Assembly: GCA_963682055.1 (NCBI GenBank)
Contig: OY821745.1
Coordinates: forward strand, 15,817,501 to 15,881,500
Direction of reading: 5' to 3'
Source: Primula veris
Lineage: Eukaryota > Streptophyta > Magnoliopsida > Ericales > Primulaceae
Length of the DNA: 64,000 bases
Part shown: piece by piece, positions 11,801 to 22,984 of the stretch
Numbering within the stretch: the first letter of the stretch is position 1
Layout of the letters: each line of letters opens with the position of its first letter
Notes under the pieces: model-generated
The model's database searches: none
What the model was told of the DNA's origin: nothing
The model's input: the letters and a program-made list of their open reading frames with translations, nothing else
Position numbers and translations under genes: made by a program

Positions 11801-14800
11801 TGTTCTAAATTTGCAGTATCTGAAGATACCTGACTATCCATTTTCGTGTCCTTATCTTCGTCTAACTTAGCCTCAAATTCCTTTTGGGGATCCTCGCTTA
11901 AACTAATTACTTCATCTTTTCCTTCAACGTCCTCAGAGGTTCTCTCTTTTTCCTCGGTGTTTGTATTTTGCCGATCTTTTCGCTGCACTACAGATGTATG
12001 AACCAATAGATATACCTGGCCAAAGTTGGACTAAGGTCATCCATATAATACCTCCAATTTGCAAATTCATTACAAATCTAAATTAAACGATCTAGATCAG
12101 CATTTTACTGAAAATGACACATTTCTTAGTAACACTGTAACACAGACTACTAAGTTGAGTCAGGTTATAATATTCAGACCTCAAAACACTGATAGTCAGT
12201 CTACAAACTGCAGTAATGCTATAGGCACAGATGCCTACACACATCACCACACAGATAGGTCCCCAATTTTAGTTATATTTCTCATGTCACCCCCGAATAA
12301 TAAGAAAACAAAATAACCAAAAATTAAAACACACACACTCTCCCCCGGCCAAGAATTAAAGACCACACCATACTCCACCAAATCTCATCAACTGTCTCTA
12401 TAATTGTATTTCTAGATATTTACATGTTGGGGATTGGAAAGAGTTTTGAATCACATACACTTGGGTGTTGTGGTTGCCTATGAAGTGGCGGTTGGAGGTG
12501 GAGTAGATGAATTGGAGGAAGGGACAGGTATTGTGGTGGTTTTTGTGTTTAAGAGAGATAGACACACGATTGATTTTTAAAAATTTGATACCTTTTGAAA
12601 ATTTGGGAGTAAATATAAATATATTAATTATTATAGAGGCAGACTGGTGTCCTCATATATACATTTTTTTTAATCTTCAAAAAAATCTGTGGTAGGCGTC
12701 TGTCTCTATAGCATTATTGCTACAAATTGTGTGATAGGATGAAAATAGAGTGTATAAGATTGTGAAAACAAGTGAAAAATTTCCTGCATAAACGAAGCAA
12801 TCTCAGTGTGTAAGTCTACCTCATCGGAAGCGAAATTCAGTTACAGAATACCCATTAAAGATTAAGGTTGCTCCTTGGATCTTTTTAAACAATTATCTGA
12901 ATGGCTATATCATATATAATACTATCGTAAAGCATTTACACAACAAAGATTCTTTATACTTATCTAAGATTAAAGAAAGTTTAGCTCTTTGTAAAAGTTA
13001 AAAAACATACCATGTCCCGTGTATTGTAATGAAGATTATCCACTGAATCACCCTTACCAAGTTCATCAGGCATTCCATATGAAATAAATATCTTGGGACC
13101 CACATCGTTCTGCAATGAGTAATGAGGCAGCTTTGCAGCAACATTTAAAAGACCTAACTTAGAATGTATAAACTCCAGCAAAGGCAATTTACTAATAATA
13201 TCAGGTCTTTGATACAATAAAAACTCTTCACAAGCACAAGGAGAAGGCCAATCTTTCAACTTTAACATCTGTGGCCACCCATTTTCATGCACTCGACCCT
13301 CGGAGTATCCTTTTATAAACTGGCCAAGCTCTATATGAACCTGCAAAATTTTGTCAAACCTACAAAAATTAGAATCTATAACCTGGATGACACTAGCTTT
13401 TTTCTTAAACTCAAAAAAAAAATCCAGCTTATCTGTTTAAAACTGCAAACAAACAAGCCCTTTGTTCTATTACATGGCCAGGTTTGGAAAAACTGACCTC
13501 TGACCAATCTAAGCAATTAATAGCCTTAACATCTCCATTATCATCCTTTAATTTCTCTTCTGTTGTCTCTTGAACTCCTTTCCATATAACAGCAGGATCC
13601 CAACTTGACATAGATGAGCAATCAAAAACCTCTTTAACAACAATAGGCACACCGCTATTCCAAAATTTCCTGAACTCTCCAATTCCTTCATTTTTTATAG
13701 CTTCAGAAGTTGGACAATATAAGGGTTTGAGCTTCGGGTGTAATTCATTTTCGCTTTCGGAAATATCTTCACACACTCTACAGGAACTAACCATTTCCTC
13801 GGAATTTTTTGCAAGTTGCGCAACCCAATTCATTTTAAAGATCCGTTTTAGAGTTAGTGACAAGCAACCACAACCACCATACTCCTTTGGCGGACATGGA
13901 ATACTGCTATTGTTATTGGCTTTCCAATTAGGATATATATCCGATAATTTTGATATATATTTAGATCTTTCAGCTTTTTCTGCCTCATTTTCTTCACAAA
14001 TTTTATTCCCATCGATGCGGCTTTCTAAATCGCCTTGCTGAGAAATCCCAGATGCTTCCCTAAGATCTTGGCAGCATTGAAGGCACAGATCATATGAACA
14101 ATTTGCACAGTGGCGATGATAATCAATAATTGGTATCCTACAGCAATCACTGCACAAGTAACAAGTAAAGTGTATATCAGGTATGTCCATGGTATTTCTT
14201 TGTAGTTTAGTCATTCCACAACAACATAAATTTTCTAAAACAAAACAGCTGATATATTCATCAATGAGATGGAATAATAACATGAAAAGAAAATAAGAAT
14301 CCGGAGTATCGACTTAAAAATAGAAAATTAGTCATGATGCAGTAATTTGGCATTTTATACAAGCTCTCAAAATATCAATAACAAAGTAACGTATTTATAC
14401 CAGCACATCTGTTCGTCTGCATTCAACTTTGTTCTTGGAAGATCTATTTCATTTCCTGAAAAGGTATATAAAAATTGTTTCATTTGAGGATATAAAGTGC
14501 AGATCCATTACAAATAGTAATTTAAAACACAGGTTTATTATACTTTAGTACCTTTCAGTATGGTCGCTTTTTTCATTTAGTACCACAAATTATGGCCTTT
14601 TCCATTTAGTACCCTAAACTATTGAAACGTTAGTGTTTTTGTACCATTCCATCCATTTAGTACCCTAACTCAAATTAAAGAGTGTAATGACATGACCAAA
14701 ATATCCCTTATTTTAACGGATTCCATCCAAAAAGTAGTTAGGGTTAACTGAATTGTACTAAACTAAAAAAAAACAAAGTTCACGGTACTAGAAAAAAAGC

Positions 14801-17800
14801 TTATAGTTTGTGGTACTAAACGAAAAAGTGATCATACTTAAAGGTACTGAAGTATAATAAACCCTTTAAAACACCGTAAGATTCCTACCTCGGAGCATTC
14901 TTTCCAGCTCCACTTCCAAGCATTGATCATGGTGGACTCGCTTGACAACTGGCAGAACTGAAGACAATATCTTATGAAGATATTGCAATTTTTCATGTGC
15001 TGGTATCTCTCTGATACGAACCTGTTGCAGCGAACCTTCAAATTAATATCCAGCAATCTAGATAGACTCAACAGAACTGAAGCATTAATTCTATAATATA
15101 CCTTTACTAATTTATTATCCCTGATGCAGATCTTGCAAGTACAAGTACCACGACATGCAGGGCAAGCCTTTTGGATCTCATCCAAAGCAATACCAGAGTA
15201 CCTAAGCGCCAAACAAAATAACAAATATAGTCACAAACTAGTACTTTATGAAACAAATATGTTAAAATCAACTGAGTAGCAAAATCTCACCAAGTAGATA
15301 TACAGCTATCACAGTATCCTCTCCTTTCACATTGCAGACAACATATAGATATGTCTCTATCATCTTGCCGACATTGATGGCAAATTGTTCCAACATTACC
15401 ATCAGACGACTCATAGCTCCCATCTGAGCTTTCCTGAAGAAGAAAAGAAACAGCTTTTATAGCACGAGAAACTGACCCCCAAAAAATCCAGAGAGAGCAC
15501 AGCCACAGTCAGGTTGACTCTTTTGAGTGAAAGAAAGAAAAAACACATCATGTCGTATAGACGACTGGAAAATAAATATCCTGTTTTGATCCTTGTTTTT
15601 AATTGTTCTCTTTGGGTTGACCTTTTACAAGTAAGTAGTCTTGTTTCTCCGACACTAACAATAGTAGTTCCCAAGATTGATTACATAATCAAAAACTTAT
15701 CCTAATCTTTAGCTAATTCAAAACTCAAATATGGTCAGAGTTTATTGCTGGGCTTTTAATGCTAGGCTGATTTTGTGCAATTACTTTAACATCCCCCCGC
15801 AAACTGGACGGACCTTGACGGACAAGTTTGAGAGCAAGGAGAGAATGCCGGTGCTTATGAAGAGGCTTGGTAAGAAGGTCGGCCGGCTGGTCAACAGATG
15901 GAATATAACAAACGCGGTGACTACCGGAAACTACTTTCTCACGCACAAAATGGTAATCTAGTTCAATGTGTTTTGTCCGCGCATGAAAGACTGGGTTGGA
16001 GGCCATGTATGTTGCACTTAAGTTATCACAGTGTAAAAGAACCGGGAACTGCACCTGTGCTCCAAGTTCATATAATAATAGAGCTAACCAAGTAGTTTCA
16101 GCACTAGCATGAGACAGAGCTCGGTATTCAGACTCGGCACTGGAACGGGCGATTGTGGGCTGCTTTTTGGAACACCAAGAGACGAGATTGGTGCCGTGGT
16201 AGCAAAGGTAAGCAGACGTTGACCGGCGGCTTTCAGGACAGCCTGCCCAATCAGCATCGGAGTAGGCGCTGAGATGAGTTGGTTGGCGTTGGGGACGGAA
16301 AAACAGTCCATGACCAAGTGTACCCTTTATGTACCTCAGGATACGCTTCGCAGCAACTAAATGTGATATACGAGGCTGACTCATAAATTGAGATATTGAG
16401 TTGACTGCATAGGCAATGTCGGGGCGAGTTATCGTCAAGTATTGGAGAGAACCAACAATTTCTCGGAAAGCAGTGGGATTCGCAAGTATGTCGCCATCAG
16501 TCGAAGCAAGAATTTCTTTGGCCGACATAGGTGTAGTGATAGGCTTACAGAGGAGCATGTCATGCTTGACTAGAAGGTCATTAGCATACTTGAGCTGGCT
16601 GATGTGGAGGCCATCGTTTTGTGAAGAAACTTGTAAGCCTAGAAAATAATGTAGAGGACCAAGATCTTTTATATCAAAACCACGACTAAGTGCATCAATG
16701 AACCCTTCCAAAAGCTTATTATCACTGCCCGTAACTACGATATCATCAACATATAAAAGAAAGTAAATAATTTGAATGCCACGACGAAAAATAAAGAGAG
16801 ATGGGTCGGCCAAACTCTGAATAAAACCAGCGGAGATAAGGAATGATGTGATTCGGTGAAACCAAGCTCGCGGGGCCTGCTTAAGGCCATACAATGCTTT
16901 GTGAAGCTTGCAAACATGATTGGGTCGTGAAGAATCGACAAACCCAGGTGGTTGAGTCATATAAACGTCCTCTTGAAGAAACCCGTGAAGGAACGCATTC
17001 TTGACGTCTAACCGGCGTAGAGACCATCCTTCAGAGATAGCAATACTAAGAAGAGTACGAATTGTGGCGGGCTTAATAACCGGGCTGAACGTTTCTTCAT
17101 AATCAATACCTTGTTGTTGATGGAATCCTTTGGCGACAAGTCGTGTTTTGTGTCGATCGATTGTGCCGTCTGAATTACGGTTGATGCGGAAAACCCATTT
17201 GCAACCAACTGTGTTTTGAGACGGTGAGGGGGGCACAAGAGTCCAAGTCTGATTCTTCAGGAGAGCATTAATTTCATCTGCCATAGCATTACGCCACGCT
17301 GCTTGTTTGGAAGCGTCAGTATAACATGTAGGTTCTGAATTTTCAATGACAGTAATAAGAGCTCGAGGTAAAGGATGGCGATTCTGTTGGTTTAGTGTAC
17401 CGTCTTTGGATCGGGTGGTCATTGGATGTCGGGAGGGTTGTCGAGGCGGTGGATTGGTGGCCGAAGTCGTAGCAGCTGTTAATGAGTCCGGGAAGAACGG
17501 TTGCAAAGATTGAACATCATTGGTTTCCATCACCACTAATGGGGGTGTTTCATCTGTCGTAGTTCTTACAAGTCGAGCACGGCGATGATATGTCTTTAGA
17601 GGTTTATTGATGGACGATGGCTCTTGAATTGATATGGATGTAGTAACATGAAACGGCGGCGTTTCATGGGGTTGAGTCGATGTGTCTGTTTGGTTAATAT
17701 TAGAAGTTGAGGCTTCTGTTTCTGTAATAGATTGTATAGGCAGGCCAATGGGCTCAAGGTGTGATGTAATTATTGGCTCACAATGTGATGCTGGAGTTGG

Positions 17801-20800
17801 TGAAACAGGAATAGGGCTTGGGCATGGTAAGAGAGCAAATTCCAACGGGGTTGTATGTTGTACCTGCAAATTTTTGTAGGGAAAATAACTTTCATTAAAA
17901 ATAACATGTTTTGAGACATATAGACGACCGGTAGTGGGATCGAGACATCGATAACCTTTATGTTGGGGACTATACCCTAAAAAGACACATTCTATACTAC
18001 GACTTGATAATTTATCGGAGATATAAGGATCAAGATAAGGAAAACAAGAACAGCCAAAGACTCGAAGGGACGAGTAGGAAGGAGAAGTATCATAAAGGCG
18101 ATGGTGAGGAGTGTCCCAATTTAAAACAGATGTAGGGAGGCGATTAATAAGATAAACAGATGTGAGGACAGCTTCGACCCAAAGTTTGTGCGGAGCACTA
18201 GCAGTGAGTATAAGGTTTCGAGCCATGGTGGCAATGTGACAATGCTTTCTTTCGGCAAGTCCATTTTGTTCAGGGGTGTGTGGACATGAAAGTCGTCGTT
18301 GAATGCCCAAAGAGTTACAGTATTCAGTGAATGAATTATTAACATATTCCGTGCCATTATCACTTTGGAGAAATTTAATGACACCAAAGTGATTTTAAAT
18401 TTTAGCAACAAAAGTTTGAAAATGGGTAAGTACTTCATTTTTCCGGCGCATTGGATAAACCCATGAATATCGTGAAAATTCATCAGTAAAAAGAACGTAA
18501 TATTTAAAACCGCAAGTAGAGGGGGTGGATGAAGACCATACATCACTATGAATAATATGAAAAGGAGAATGAGCGGACAATTTATTAGACTGGAAAGGTA
18601 ATTTATGAGACTTGCTAAGAGCACATTCATGACAAAAATTACGAAAAGAAATCTTAGATCCAATAGAAGAACCTAAACGAAACAAGACATCAGATGAAGG
18701 ATGGCCAAGTCTCTTGTGCCAGATGGAAGAGTGAATGGTGGCAAGAGCTTGTGGAGTGGAAGGAACGTTCGACAGTTGAAGAGGATATAGCCCGTCTTTA
18801 CAAGGGCCCTGAAACAATAAACGACCGGAATGTAAGCAAAAAATTTGATAATAATCAGGTGCGAAAAGAAATACAACTTGATTGTCTTTAGTAAAGCGAA
18901 CAACAGATAACAAATTTTTACGAATGGAAGGGATTCGAAAAACATTTTGTAAAGAAAAATTGGATGATCCTACAGAAATGGGCAAGTTACCAGTATGGGA
19001 AATGGGCATTGAGTCCCCATTACCCATAAAAACATTGTGGACCAGCATATTGTTGCGGATTATTGACATGCATGGAGGTCATGTGATGCGTAGCTCCGGT
19101 GTCCGGATACCAATTAGGATCTGCCGCGAAGTGAGCTGCAGCGAAAGGTGCAGCAGTGTTTGGGCCTGGATATCGATGAGGGCACTGGTTGTTTCCATGG
19201 TGATTTGTGTGGCAATTGGAGCACCAAATTGGAGCCGGACCAAGTAGACCATTGGAGGGCTGAGATCGAGGGGCCGAATCGGGAAATGTGTAACGTCCAA
19301 ATGCATTAGATGGTGGCAATTATGCAGGAAATTGTGGTGACGGAAATCCATTGTAGTGTTGTTGATAGTTGCGTGCATTGTTGTACTTTTTCGGGCGACC
19401 AAAATTCCGGCTGTTTGAACTAAAATTCCGACCAGATTGGGGACGATTATCGCGACGGGTATTGCTATTATGAAAGAGAGCAGTGGCTGATCCGTGCTCA
19501 TGAGTGCAAGGTTGCTTGGAATCAAAAGACAAAATGCGAGATCTAAGTTCGGTGAAGTCAGGGAGAGAAGAGTGTTGGGAAAGAGCGGTACGGAGCATAA
19601 GATAATCAGATCCAAGGCCATGGAGTGTTGCAAGAACCAAATCCTCGTCAGATACCGGCTTTTTGATAGCTGCCAATTGATCAGCAATTGACTTCGCATG
19701 ACGAAGATACTCGTCAATTGATTTAGAACCTTTGTTAAGCTCAAGAAGTTGTAGCTTAAGACTAGAAGCACTAACTGCAGAACGTTGCTAGTGGCGAGCG
19801 AGGCAATCCCAGATTCCTTTAGAAGTGTCGAATCCAATGGTAAGTTGCGATACACTCTCAGTTAGAGAAGTGGTGATAAGACTAACGATTTGTTGATCCA
19901 CGGTGAACCATTCTTCATATTTGGTGTTGGAGATAGTTGTAGCTGCTGCAGTTGCCGTAGCAGGTGTGTCAATAGTCTGAGATGGTTCCAGTATGGAACC
20001 ATCTATATAACCCCAGAGTTTAGCACCATGTAGGTACGGTTTGATTTGTGGAAGCCAAGTGAGATAATTTGTCTCAGTGAGTTTGGTGAATTGGGCAGTG
20101 TTTTGGGTAGGAGCCGAAAATGAAGAGGCCATGGGAGAAGGAAAAAAAAAAGGAGAAAAAGGAACAGAAGAAGGAGAAGGAAAAGAAGGTAACAGCAAGG
20201 GGAGGAAAAGAAAAGAAAAAAAAAGGTAACTGAGAAGAACTATGACCTAGGCTGATACCATGTAGAAACTGTATTTTTATTGATTATATTAAAATTTCAT
20301 CAATACAATATATAGCCAAGACCAGGCGTAATTACAGGAGATCTTTACAATTGCAATAAATAAGATCGATTACATAATCAAAAACTTATCCTAATCTTTA
20401 GCTAATTCAAAACTCAAATATGGTCAGAGTTTATTGCTGGGCTTTTAATGCTAGGCTGATTTTGTGCAATTACTTTAACAGTTCTCTTTGGGTTGACCTT
20501 TTACAAGTAAGTAGTCTTGTTTCTCCGACACTAACAATAGTAGTTCCCATGCATCTTGACAACCTGATAAACAGCATGTCCCAGATAATATCGTTTATCC
20601 CAAAAAAAAAAAGGAATTTTCAGATAGCAACTTAATATTTTAAAGGTATTAGTTTTAAATTTACATTTTAAAAAACAAGTGGAGTGTACTACCGTAAAAC
20701 GGTAAACACTACCATAAAACATAAGCTAAAAAGATCACCAGGTTTCAAAATAGTCACTGAGTATACCAGATACCTTTGACAAATATAGCATTGTATTAGT

Positions 20801-21440
20801 ATAGACTGGTCAACTTTGGTTCGGCAAACAATAAACTTTTGACATACTTACAGTGGTTCCAATGTAACTAAATTGGAGTCATAAAAATTAGTCAAGTACT
20901 ACTTACTGTTGCGTCGCAAGCGTCAAAATCTTCTTGTGATCTGGTCATTGATGTGTTTACGGCAGAAAGAGGCGGAGTTTTGTAAGACATGCGATTACCT
21001 TCATAATCCATATCATCATTTTCATCATTGTTATTTTGCCTAGGAACATGAAGAAAAGATAAACTCTTCATCGACGGTGTTTCAGGTGAACACGAGTCCT
21101 GATTATTTGGTATTTTTTCACTAGATATTTTACCCGAGACTGAAACAGGAGAATCCTGAATTAGAAAGTCTACACCTGGTGAATCCAAATCATCGCTCTT
21201 ACTCTCCAAGTATATATCACTTTCACCCAATGATCGCCTCCTGGCCCTTTTCATACTAGCTCTAAGTGCAGAACTAGCAGCCCTTTTCTTTGCTTGTACG
21301 TAATGTTTCTCACAAACTGTCTTGTCTAGCATAGATTTTGCAGTGCATCTCCATTGTTTCCCATCCGACCTCTTACACCGCAAATCATCAGGTATTCCGT
21401 TATTATCATCACCCTTAGGGGTTAATCGCACAAGCTCCAT
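8864..21440 (-). CDS. JMJ24: JMJ24-type WRC/RING/JmjC protein, 13 coding exons
   Basis: Exons in transcription order: 21440-20907, 15433-15291, 15201-15102, 15021-14889, 14455-14401, 14149-13498, 13340-13011, 12015-11635, 11360-11294, 10478-10393, 10049-9930, 9761-9691, 8966-8864. All junctions are GT-AG and in phase, giving 924 residues, close to Arabidopsis JMJ24. Domains: WRC zinc motif (C22, C32, C43, H46); RING-like cysteines 196-251 ending [13 protein letters not shown]; a second Cys/His cluster with [14 protein letters not shown]; JmjC from about 540 to 850 with an acidic insert (about 656-760). In KDM3-type enzymes iron is held by HxD and a later His. Here the first site reads LHYN (H643, N645 for Asp) and the later one GCPFQVRN (F821 for His), so demethylase activity is unlikely. 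The family member in Arabidopsis acts as an E3 ligase affecting CMT3 and silencing. Intron 1 holds a copia element. Confidence 0.88.
9316..9559. repeat. tandem duplication inside JMJ24 intron 12
   Basis: Two adjacent copies, 9316-9433 (118 bp) and 9434-9559 (126 bp). Both start TTCTAACCCTCCACCAC and end with GTGTAGTTAA. Copy 2 carries a small insertion of T-rich sequence in the middle. The copies are otherwise nearly identical, so the duplication is recent. It lies between exons 12 and 13 and does not touch a splice site. Confidence 0.85.
12216..12714. mobile_element. TA-flanked MITE in JMJ24 intron 7
   Basis: Ends are inverted: left ATGCTATAGGCACAGATGCC, right (other strand) ATGCTATAGAGACAGACGCC. 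Both are flanked by TA, as expected for mariner-type insertion. The 499-bp interior has no transposase. It sits in the 995-bp intron between exons 7 and 8, away from splice sites. Confidence 0.6.
14531..14864. mobile_element. Mutator-like MITE with 10-bp target duplication in JMJ24 intron 4
   Basis: 334 bp bounded by long inverted repeats of about 60 bp (left AGGTTTATTATACTTTAGTA, right on the other strand GGGTTTATTATACTTCAGTA; both contain TTTAGTACCACAAA). Exact direct repeats of TTTAAAACAC flank it at 14521-14530 and 14865-14874, the duplication size typical of Mutator-like elements. No coding capacity. The right duplicate ends 15 bases from the exon 4 border at 14889. Confidence 0.85.
15605..15673. 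repeat. copy 1 of a 69-bp duplicated target sequence
   Basis: Identical in all 69 positions to 20481-20549 on the other side of the copia element. It starts GTTCTCTTTGGGTTGACC and ends TAGTAGTTCCCA. It lies in intron 1 of the JMJ24-type gene. Normal copia duplications are about 5 bp, so this is an aberrant target duplication. Confidence 0.9.
15674..15791 (-). repeat. truncated 3' LTR of the intronic copia element
   Basis: 118 bp matching 20363-20480 with one mismatch. It keeps the first part of the LTR (element sense TGTTAAAGTAATTGC...) but lacks the last 102 bp including the CTACA end. The polypurine tract GCGGGGGGA directly precedes it in element sense (about 15792-15800). The missing end is replaced by the 69-bp host duplicate. 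Confidence 0.9.
15725..20132 (-). pseudogene. copia gag-pol polyprotein, interrupted
   Basis: Gag begins at the ATG at 20132 ([10 protein letters not shown]). Then follow a gag core ([22 protein letters not shown]), zinc knuckle-like [14 protein letters not shown], protease DTGATHH, integrase HHCC ([15 protein letters not shown]), the integrase acidic residues ([14 protein letters not shown]), reverse transcriptase with YVDD near 16745, and RNase H ([18 protein letters not shown]). The frame from 18394 to 15725 is fully open. Upstream there are three in-frame stops (19788-19790, 19320-19322, 18395-18397) and one frameshift near 19035, between protease and integrase. It cannot make a full polyprotein as read here. 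Confidence 0.9.
20251..20260 (-). other. copia primer-binding site
   Basis: Element-sense TGGTATCAGC directly after the 5' LTR end CTACA; it is the usual copia site complementary to part of initiator methionine tRNA. Confidence 0.85.
20261..20480 (-). repeat. intact 5' LTR of the intronic copia element
   Basis: 220 bp, with TG at the outer end (TGTTAAAGTAATTGCAC in element sense) and CA at the inner end (TTTCTACA), directly followed by the primer-binding site. The outer end joins host base 20481 cleanly. Confidence 0.9.
20481..20549. repeat. copy 2 of the 69-bp duplicated target sequence
   Basis: Identical to 15605-15673; see that entry. The sequence beyond it (from 20550) and the sequence before copy 1 (up to 15604) would have been joined in the empty site. 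Confidence 0.9.
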
Positions 21441-22984
21441 CGTGAAATTATTTCTAGCTATTGAAGTCTAGATGAAGAAAAAAATACAGATTTAGGTACT
21501 AAAGCGAACCTGAATCGGAAAATAATAGAAATTTGAACGCAAAATGTGTTAAAGTTTATAAAGATTAAGTGCAGCATGCCTATTGATAATATATGCATGA
21601 ACAGAGGTAGGTTCGAACCCTGACATTATTAAACCTGACACTTGAATATTGTGAGGTTCATTGTAAAGACCAAGTTAAATGACTATAAAACACTACTGAT
21701 CAACAAAAAAGAAGTTTAAGATTAATTTGTTCAAATCTAAATTTTGCCTGTACAAAAAACAACAGCCTTAAGTTCATTATCAAAGAGAGGACACATCATA
21801 GTTCATCTATCGAAAAGAGAAAGTTTATCAGTGTCTTAAAAAATCGCAACAGTAATGCTAACTGTTCTGCTAGAATATAAGGGGAGACCTCGAGCAAAAA
21901 GAGACCTTGATTGTAAATTCATGTGCTCAGATTAACCAATCCAAACATGAAATGAGAAAGTTAGTGGCAATGCATCACATTTTGCTACTATGCTAACACT
22001 AAGAAAATATTAACCTGGTAATTCCACTTGGCTTCTTACTGAAACTTGTAATGATAGTTAAAACAAATAATTTAAAATACTTGATTAGATATTCCTCAAC
22101 ATAGGCAAACAGATAATTGAACCATTAACTATACTTGAAAAAAATGATAAACTAAGATGAAAAGATATATGTAGGTAAAGGATAGTTGTACTTTTATTTT
22201 ATTTTTGTTAAGAGGGATCAATTGTAGAATGTGAGTTCCAGCACGCTGAGCTAGCCTCCATATTATATTGACAAGATGGTGTAAGTAATGATACAAAAAG
22301 TATCAGTGTTGTAAAAAGCCGGTGTAAAAATGGCTTATTTCTAATTTTTGGAGTTCAAGAAGTAAGTTCATCCCAAAAGTGAGATCGTGGTGATCAAAAA
22401 CATCACGGTTGACAGAAACATCAACAAAATATATACTAAAGCCCAAAACAAGAAAAAGTACTAAGACAAGTACCTATTGATTCAATATTCCCACACCACT
22501 CCATAAGAATGATAGCTTCAACTATCTACCGATCCTCTGACCAGAAGTCAAGATAAACTCCAGCAAAAACAATTGCTGGGTTTCCAAAAAAAAAACACTT
22601 AAAAAGTTATCTGATCGCAGATTCGTAATAGCTAATTATCAAATCAAATAGCTAAAATATTGAGACTAACCAGTTCTGTAACATGACTTGCAAAGAGACA
22701 AAAAAACTCACAATAACCAGTTCATATAAAGTAAATGCATTGTGTTTAAGAAATCGAGATATTGTTGAATAATTAGCATTATTTTTTCCTGATAAATACT
22801 CTAACCACGAAAATCCCATCACAAGAAGTTTGAAGTCTCCGAGGATGGTCGTATATTATTACGCAATCAATATTTAGAATGAATAGGTTGATATGCCTGA
22901 TGACTTAAAAAAGCTCAATGACTCGTATTTCCATATCTATTGATGCACTCTTCGGTCAAGCCTTAAGCTTTAAAAAAAATCACT

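Larger units (their letters stand above)
15674..20480 (-). mobile_element. Ty1/copia retrotransposon in JMJ24 intron 1
   Basis: 4.8-kb element in the same orientation as the host gene. Order in element sense: intact 220-bp 5' LTR (20480-20261, TGTTAAAG...CTACA), primer-binding site TGGTATCAGC (20260-20251), gag, protease, integrase, reverse transcriptase, RNase H, polypurine tract, truncated 3' LTR. Its short length and short LTRs suggest an Ale/Retrofit-type copia (inference). LTR copies differ at one of 118 shared positions, so insertion is recent. Coding breaks (see CDS entry) make it non-autonomous. Confidence 0.92.

Noticed and set aside
15411..15674. 87-codon minus-strand frame before the RING exon, including the 69-bp duplicate
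   Set aside because: Exon 1 and the RING exon at 15433 join in phase without it, and any exon using the 69 bp in phase after exon 1 meets a stop. It is intron sequence read through the acceptor.
18882..19247. 121-codon plus-strand frame inside the copia element
   Set aside because: Antisense shadow of the gag-pol region; no family match.
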